DNA from: Pseudomonadota bacterium
GTDB taxonomy: Bacteria > Pseudomonadota > Alphaproteobacteria > Rhizobiales > Xanthobacteraceae
DNA length: 64,000 nt
Assembly (NCBI GenBank): GCA_023387735.1
Contig: JAEWHP010000035.1
Coordinates: 186,001-250,000, forward strand
Reading direction: 5' to 3'
The translations under genes were made by a program, and so were the position numbers. Position 1 is the stretch's first letter. Every line of letters starts with the position of its first letter. Under the pieces are notes generated by a model that saw only the letters and a program-made list of their open reading frames with translations, was not told the origin of the DNA and did no database searches. This document shows, in pieces, positions 58,834-64,000 of this stretch.

Positions 58834-60386
58834 AGATGCGCATCTACGTTCCGCGCGACGCCGGCGCGATGGCCGTCGGAGCCGGTGAAGTTGTCGCAGC
58901 CCTGGAGCAGGCGGCGGACAAGCGCGGACTGCCGATCGAGATCATCAGGAACGGATCGCGCGGGCTCTATTGGCTGGAGCCGATGGTCGAGGTCGCGACG
59001 GTGAAAGGCCGCGTCGCCTATGGCCCGGTAACCGCGGCGGACGTCCCCTCGCTGTTCGATGCGATGGCGAGCGATGGCCCGCACGCCCTGCGGCTCGGCA
59101 TCGCCGACGAGATCCCCTGGCTGAAGCGGCAGACCCGACTGACGTTCGCACGTTGCGGCGTGATCGATCCCCGCTCCGTCAAGGATTATCGCGCGCATGA
59201 CGGCTACAAGGGGCTGGAGCGCGCGCTGACGCTGACCTCGGATGAGATCCTTGCCGACGTCACGACATCGGGACTGCGCGGACGTGGTGGTGCGGGTTTT
59301 CCGACAGGCATCAAGTGGAAGACGGTGGCGCAGGCCAGCGCCGACCGCAAATACATCGTCTGCAACGCCGACGAAGGCGACAGCGGCACCTTCGCCGACC
59401 GCATGATCATGGAAGGCGACCCCTTCGTCGTGATCGAAGGCATGACCATCGCGGGCATCGCCGTCGGCGCCACCAAGGGCTACATCTACATCCGTTCGGA
59501 ATATCCGCACGCCGTTGCCGCGATGAACGCTGCGATCATGGCGGCGCGACGCACCGGCTATCTCGGCGAACGCATCGTCGGATCCGCCCACACTTTCGAC
59601 CTCGAGGTCCGGGTCGGGGCCGGCGCCTATGTCTGCGGCGAGGAGACCTCGTTGCTGGAGAGCCTCGAAGGCCGCCGCGGCATCGTCCGCGCAAAGCCGC
59701 CGCTGCCGGCGCACAAGGGCTTGTTCGGCCGGCCAACCGTCATCAACAACGTGCTGTCGTTCGCGGCGATCCCGTTCATCGTCGACAACGGCGCCAAGGC
59801 TTATGCCGATTTCGGCATGGGCCGCTCGCGCGGAACCATGCCAATCCAGCTTGCCGGCAACATCAGGCATGGCGGCCTGTTCGAGACCGCGTTCGGCGTC
59901 ACGCTCGGCGAACTGATTGACGACATCGCCGGCGGCACTCTTACCGGACGTCCGGTTCGCGCGGTACAGGTCGGCGGGCCGCTCGGCGCCTACTTTCCCC
60001 GCGCGCTGTTCGATACGCCGTTCGACTATGAAGCCTTTGCCGCGCGCGACGGCCTGATCGGCCATGGCGGCATCGTCGTGTTCGACGACAGCGTCGACAT
60101 GGCAAGACAGGCGCGCTTTGCGATGGAGTTCTGCGCGGTCGAATCCTGCGGCAAGTGCACGCCGTGCCGGATCGGCTCGACTCGCGGCGTCGAGACCATC
60201 GACAAGATCATCCGCGGCGAGCGCGCATCCGAAAATCTCGCGGTGGTCGAGGACCTCTGCAACACCATGAAGTTCGGCTCGCTGTGCGCGTTGGGCGGCT
60301 TCACGCCCTACCCCGTGCTGAGCGCGTTGAAACATTTCCGGGAAGATTTTGGCCCGGCACCGGCCACCCTGCAGGCCGCGGAATAG
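58830..60386 (+). CDS. fdsB: NAD-dependent formate dehydrogenase beta subunit
   Basis: NuoF-like diaphorase subunit of 518 residues that carries FMN and reduces NAD. The FMN/NAD site is TSGLRGRGGAGFPTG with NADEGDSGTFADR; the [4Fe-4S] Cys are in AVESCGKCTPCRIGSTRG and EDLCNTMKFGSLCALGG. An N-terminal thioredoxin-like part (about 1-110) is fused, as in other FdsB proteins. It overlaps fdsG by four bases, so translation is coupled. Confidence 0.93.
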   Translation: MKMRIYVPRDAGAMAVGAGEVVAALEQAADKRGLPIEIIRNGSRGLYWLEPMVEVATVKGRVAYGPVTAADVPSLFDAMASDGPHALRLGIADEIPWLKRQTRLTFARCGVIDPRSVKDYRAHDGYKGLERALTLTSDEILADVTTSGLRGRGGAGFPTGIKWKTVAQASADRKYIVCNADEGDSGTFADRMIMEGDPFVVIEGMTIAGIAVGATKGYIYIRSEYPHAVAAMNAAIMAARRTGYLGERIVGSAHTFDLEVRVGAGAYVCGEETSLLESLEGRRGIVRAKPPLPAHKGLFGRPTVINNVLSFAAIPFIVDNGAKAYADFGMGRSRGTMPIQLAGNIRHGGLFETAFGVTLGELIDDIAGGTLTGRPVRAVQVGGPLGAYFPRALFDTPFDYEAFAARDGLIGHGGIVVFDDSVDMARQARFAMEFCAVESCGKCTPCRIGSTRGVETIDKIIRGERASENLAVVEDLCNTMKFGSLCALGGFTPYPVLSALKHFREDFGPAPATLQAAE

Positions 60387-60396
60387 GAGACTGACG

Positions 60397-63285
60397 ATGT
60401 CGTTGATGCAGGAAATCGACTACGGCACGCCCCGCTCGAAATCCGAGACGATGGTGACGCTAACCATCGACGGGCAAAGCGTCAGCGTGCCCGAGGGCAC
60501 CTCGATCATGCGCGCGGCCATGGAAGCCGGGACGCAGATCCCAAAGCTTTGCGCCACCGACATGGTCGACGCGTTCGGCTCCTGCCGGCTGTGCTTGATC
60601 GAGATCGAGGGTCGCGCCGGAACGCCGGCCTCCTGCACCACGCCGGCCATGAACGGCCTTGTGGTCCATACCCAGACCGAGCGGCTGAAGAGGCTGCGCA
60701 AAGGCGTGATGGAGCTCTATATCTCCGACCATCCGCTGGATTGCCTGACCTGCGCCGCCAACGGCGACTGCGAATTGCAGGACATGGCGGGTGCGGTGGG
60801 CCTGCGCGATGTTCGCTACGGCTGCGAGGGCGAGAACCATGTGTTCGCCAAGTCCTTCGACGATAAGTCTGACGGCTGCAGCAATGACCACTGGATGCCG
60901 AAAGACGAATCCAACCCGTACTTCACCTACGATCCTTCCAAGTGCATCGTCTGCTCGCGTTGCGTCCGGGCTTGCGAGGAAGTGCAAGGCACGTTCGCGC
61001 TGACGATCTCCGGCCGCGGCTTCGACAGCCGGGTATCGCCCGGCATGAGCGAAAGCTTCCTCGGCTCCGAATGCGTCTCCTGCGGCGCCTGCGTGCAGGC
61101 CTGCCCGACCGCGACGCTGACCGAAAAATCCGTTATCGAGATCGGCCAGCCCGAGCATTCGGTGATCACGACCTGCGCCTATTGCGGCGTCGGCTGCACG
61201 TTCAAGGCGGAAATGCGCGGTGAGGAAGTCGTGCGCATGGTTCCCTGGAAGGACGGCAAGGCCAACCGTGGCCATTCCTGCGTCAAGGGCCGCTTCGCCT
61301 GGGGCTACACAACGCACAAGGAGCGCATCCTCAAGCCGATGATCCGCGAGCGGATCGAGGACCCCTGGCAGGAAGTGTCCTGGGACGAGGCGTTCAACTT
61401 CGCCGCAGCAAAATTCAAGGGCATCCAGCAGAAATACGGCCGCGACGCCGTTGGCGGCATCACCTCGTCCCGCTGTACCAACGAAGAAACCTACCTGGTG
61501 CAAAAGCTGATCCGCGCCGGTTTCGGCAACAACAATGTCGATACCTGCGCCCGCGTCTGCCATTCGCCGACCGGCTACGGCCTGTCGCAGACCTTTGGTA
61601 CGTCGGCCGGTACGCAGGATTTCGACTCGGTCGAGCACACCGACGTCGTGTTGATCATCGGCGCCAATCCGGCCGCCGCGCATCCGGTCTTCGCCTCGAG
61701 GCTGAAGAAGCGGCTGCGCCATGGCGCAAAACTGATCGTGGTCGATCCGCGCCGCACCGAGATGGTGGAATCGCCCCATGTCAAGGCGCTGCATCTGCCG
61801 CTGATGCCCGGCACCAACGTTGCCGTTGTCACGGCACTCGCGCACGTCATCGTCACCGAGGGCCTGGTCGATGAGGCCTTCGTTCGCGAGCGCTGCGACT
61901 GGAGCGAGTTCGAGGACTGGGCCGCCTTCGTCGCGCTGCCGAAGAACAGCCCGGAATCCACCGCGATCATGACCGGCGTCGATCCGAAGCTGCTGCGCGA
62001 AGCGGCACGGCAGTTCGCCACCGGCGGCAATGGCGCGATCTATTACGGGCTCGGCGTCACCGAGCACAGCCAGGGCTCGACCACGGTGATCGCGATCGCC
62101 AACCTCGCGATGGCGACCGGCAATATCGGCCGTCCCGGCGTCGGCGTGAACCCGCTGCGCGGGCAGAACAACGTCCAGGGCTCCTGCGACATGGGTTCGT
62201 TCCCGCACGAACTGCCCGGCTATCGCCATATCTCCGGCGATGCGGTGCGCGACCAGTTCGAGACGATGTGGAACGTCAAGCTCAATCCGGAGCCGGGCCT
62301 GCGCATTCCCAACATGTTCGACGCCGCGATAGACGGCACCTTCATGGGCCTCTATGTCCAGGGCGAGGACATCCTGCAGTCGGACCCCAACACCAGGCAT
62401 GTGGTGGCGGCGCTGTCGTCGATGGAATGCGTCATCGTCCACGACCTCTTCCTCAACGAGACCGCCAACTACGCCCATGTCTTCCTGCCCGGATCGACCT
62501 TCCTGGAAAAGGACGGCACCTTCACCAATGCCGAACGCCGCATCCAGCGCGTCCGCAAGGTGATGACCCCGCGCAACGGGCTTGCCGACTGGGAAGTCAC
62601 CATCGGGCTTGCCAGGGCGATGGGCTTCGAGATGCACTACAATCACCCGTCCGAGATCATGGACGAGATCGCGGCGCTGACCCCGACCTTCGCCGGCGTC
62701 TCCTACGCCAAATTGGAGGAACTCGGCTCGGTGCAGTGGCCCTGCAACGAGAAGGCGCCGGAAGGCACGCCGGTGATGCATATCGGCGGCTTCGTCCGCG
62801 GCAAGGGCAAGTTCATCATCACCGAATATATCGCGACCGACGAACGCACCGGGCCACGATTCCCGCTGCTGCTGACGACGGGACGCATCCTCAGCCAGTA
62901 CAATGTCGGCGCGCAGACAAGGCGTACCGACAACGTGGTCTGGCACAGCGAGGACCTGCTGGAAATTCATCCGCACGATGCCGAACAGCGCGGCATCCGC
63001 GACCGCGACTGGGTGCGGCTGAAGAGCCGTGCCGGCGAAACCACGCTGCGCGCGGAGATTACCGATCGCGTGGCGCCGGGCGTGGTCTACACCACGTTCC
63101 ACCATCCGGACACGCAGGCCAACGTCATCACGACAGACTTTTCGGACTGGGCCACCAACTGTCCGGAATACAAGGTAACGGCTGTACAGATCTCGCCGTC
63201 GAACGGTCCGAGCGACTGGCAGAAGGCCTATGACGAGCAGGCCCGCCACTCCCGCCGCATCGCGCCGGCCGAAGCCGCGGAGTAA
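60397..63285 (+). CDS. fdsA: NAD-dependent formate dehydrogenase alpha subunit (Mo-bis-MGD)
   Basis: Catalytic subunit of 962 residues oxidising formate to CO2. The N-terminal NuoG-like part holds [2Fe-2S] (CRLCLIEIEGR region) and His/Cys clusters (CLTCAANGDCEL, CIVCSRCVRAC, CVSCGACVQACPT); the molybdopterin part begins TTCAYCGVGC. The Mo ligand is a cysteine, C388 in CARVCHSPTGYG, rather than selenocysteine. EIEGR, DPRRTEM and QNNVQGSCDMG are MGD sites. ATG 60397 follows GGAG. It starts 10 bases after fdsB and is part of the fdsGBA operon. Confidence 0.95.
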   Translation: MSLMQEIDYGTPRSKSETMVTLTIDGQSVSVPEGTSIMRAAMEAGTQIPKLCATDMVDAFGSCRLCLIEIEGRAGTPASCTTPAMNGLVVHTQTERLKRLRKGVMELYISDHPLDCLTCAANGDCELQDMAGAVGLRDVRYGCEGENHVFAKSFDDKSDGCSNDHWMPKDESNPYFTYDPSKCIVCSRCVRACEEVQGTFALTISGRGFDSRVSPGMSESFLGSECVSCGACVQACPTATLTEKSVIEIGQPEHSVITTCAYCGVGCTFKAEMRGEEVVRMVPWKDGKANRGHSCVKGRFAWGYTTHKERILKPMIRERIEDPWQEVSWDEAFNFAAAKFKGIQQKYGRDAVGGITSSRCTNEETYLVQKLIRAGFGNNNVDTCARVCHSPTGYGLSQTFGTSAGTQDFDSVEHTDVVLIIGANPAAAHPVFASRLKKRLRHGAKLIVVDPRRTEMVESPHVKALHLPLMPGTNVAVVTALAHVIVTEGLVDEAFVRERCDWSEFEDWAAFVALPKNSPESTAIMTGVDPKLLREAARQFATGGNGAIYYGLGVTEHSQGSTTVIAIANLAMATGNIGRPGVGVNPLRGQNNVQGSCDMGSFPHELPGYRHISGDAVRDQFETMWNVKLNPEPGLRIPNMFDAAIDGTFMGLYVQGEDILQSDPNTRHVVAALSSMECVIVHDLFLNETANYAHVFLPGSTFLEKDGTFTNAERRIQRVRKVMTPRNGLADWEVTIGLARAMGFEMHYNHPSEIMDEIAALTPTFAGVSYAKLEELGSVQWPCNEKAPEGTPVMHIGGFVRGKGKFIITEYIATDERTGPRFPLLLTTGRILSQYNVGAQTRRTDNVVWHSEDLLEIHPHDAEQRGIRDRDWVRLKSRAGETTLRAEITDRVAPGVVYTTFHHPDTQANVITTDFSDWATNCPEYKVTAVQISPSNGPSDWQKAYDEQARHSRRIAPAEAAE

Positions 63286-63288
63286 GGC

Positions 63289-64000
63289 ATGCCTCGTCCG
63301 GTCTATACCGCCGATCGGCAGGTCTGGCGCGACGGTCACCTCGGTGAAGGTACGCGCCTGATTCCGGAGGAGACGGCGATCGCCCTCACCTATAATGGCG
63401 GCACTTATGCCGTCATGATGGGCACGCCGCAACACCTGCGCGACTTCGCGATCGGCTTCAGCTTGAGCGAAGGCATCGTACAGTCCCCCGACGAGGTGGA
63501 ATCGCTCGACATCGTGGAACTCGACGACGGCATCGAGTTGCGCATGTGGCTGGCGCCCTCGCAAGCCGAGCGCGTCAACGAGCGCAGGCGCCATATCGCC
63601 GGGCCGACCGGTTGCGGCATCTGCGGGATCGATTCAATTGCGGAAGCCGTGCGGCCGGCCGCGGTGGTGACCAGCGGCACCAGCTTTTCGCCGCGCGAGA
63701 TCATGGCGGCGATGGCGAGCATGCCGCCATTGCAGGTGCTCAATGTCGAAACCCGCGCGGTGCATGCCGCCGCGTTCTGGATGCCTTCGCGCGGCATCGT
63801 CGCGTTGCGCGAGGATGTCGGCCGTCACAATGCGCTGGACAAGCTCGCCGGTGCGCTGGCGCAATCAGGCGTCTCGGCCGCCGACGGCATGGTGCTGCTG
63901 ACCAGCCGTGTCTCGGTCGAGATGGTGCAAAAGACAGCTGCGATCGGCGCACCGCTGATGGTCGCAGTATCGGCGCCAACCGCGCTGGCAGTACGAACGG
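63289..64000 (+). CDS. fdhD: Formate dehydrogenase accessory sulfurtransferase (partial)
   Basis: FdhD/FdsC-type protein; 237 codons are visible and the frame runs off the right edge. It supplies sulfur to the molybdenum cofactor of formate dehydrogenase. The Cys motif is GPTGCGICGIDS, with FAIGFSLSEGIV before and REDVGRHNALDKLAG after, the FdhD core. It begins three bases after fdsA, so it is in the same operon; fdsD would be expected just outside the window. Confidence 0.92.
   Translation, partial: MPRPVYTADRQVWRDGHLGEGTRLIPEETAIALTYNGGTYAVMMGTPQHLRDFAIGFSLSEGIVQSPDEVESLDIVELDDGIELRMWLAPSQAERVNERRRHIAGPTGCGICGIDSIAEAVRPAAVVTSGTSFSPREIMAAMASMPPLQVLNVETRAVHAAAFWMPSRGIVALREDVGRHNALDKLAGALAQSGVSAADGMVLLTSRVSVEMVQKTAAIGAPLMVAVSAPTALAVRT

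Noticed and set aside
60460..63594. A 1044-codon open frame antisense to fdsA
   Set aside because: It mirrors the codon structure of fdsA, is Arg/His/Asp-rich and has no family features. Such long antisense frames are usual in GC-rich genes.
1..64000. tRNA, rRNA, integrase, transposase or toxin-antitoxin genes
   Set aside because: Looked for but none seen. No att-like duplications or abrupt composition changes that would mark an integrated element were recognised by eye.

Overview
This is GC-rich chromosomal DNA from an alphaproteobacterium, most likely Bradyrhizobium or a close relative (Nitrobacteraceae). The evidence is gene content and repeats: many Bug-type solute-binding proteins, DUF1127, DUF1236 and DUF459 proteins, a formyl-CoA transferase / oxalyl-CoA decarboxylase cluster, a soluble FdsGBA formate dehydrogenase, and short dispersed repeats typical of this group. 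This placement comes from recognition of families, not from a search. No rRNA, tRNA, phage, transposase or CRISPR array was seen.

Layout. 1-5.6 kb: a sugar ABC binding protein cut by the left edge, a LacI regulator with two palindromic operators, two short-chain dehydrogenases, a histone-deacetylase-like hydrolase and a TetR regulator. 5.6-12.3 kb: a divergent TetR operator pair, an amino-acid-type binding protein with a metallo-beta-lactamase-fold hydrolase, then a catabolic island (alpha/beta hydrolase, D-2-hydroxyacid dehydrogenase and Bug protein on one strand; a split two-subunit ThDP decarboxylase on the other). 12.3-23 kb: mixed housekeeping and accessory genes (VanZ, DUF1236, a beta-hydroxyacid dehydrogenase, a CBS protein, DUF808, MFS, a secreted cyclase, TenA, GNAT, a PhaC-like hydrolase and a divergent aspartokinase). 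23-33.6 kb: an oxalate module (NDP-forming acyl-CoA ligase, GntR regulator, oxalyl-CoA decarboxylase, formyl-CoA transferase), followed by a complete tripartite tricarboxylate transporter (tctCBA) and a CBS protein. 33.6-50 kb: small secreted proteins, RlpA, an SGNH-like protein, a nitronate monooxygenase, a quinone-oxidoreductase-like protein, a TonB receptor, an aldo/keto reductase, an NYN protein, several very small genes and repeat-rich intergenic DNA. 50-58 kb: a CDF cation transporter, a PAS histidine kinase, two LysR regulators, a Bug protein and a tartrate/D-malate dehydrogenase. 58-64 kb: fdsGBA and fdhD, cut by the right edge.

How it fits together. The clearest theme is oxalate and formate use. 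Oxalyl-CoA is decarboxylated to formyl-CoA, the CoA is passed to a new oxalate and formate is released; the formate can be oxidised to CO2 by the NAD-linked FdsGBA enzyme at the right end. The GntR regulator sits between two identical 17-bp palindrome-like sites. Related sites lie in front of tctCBA and of the CBS gene, which suggests one regulon and makes the tct system a candidate oxalate (or related dicarboxylate) importer. The second theme is the abundance of orphan Bug/binding proteins next to oxidoreductases, each with its own regulator.
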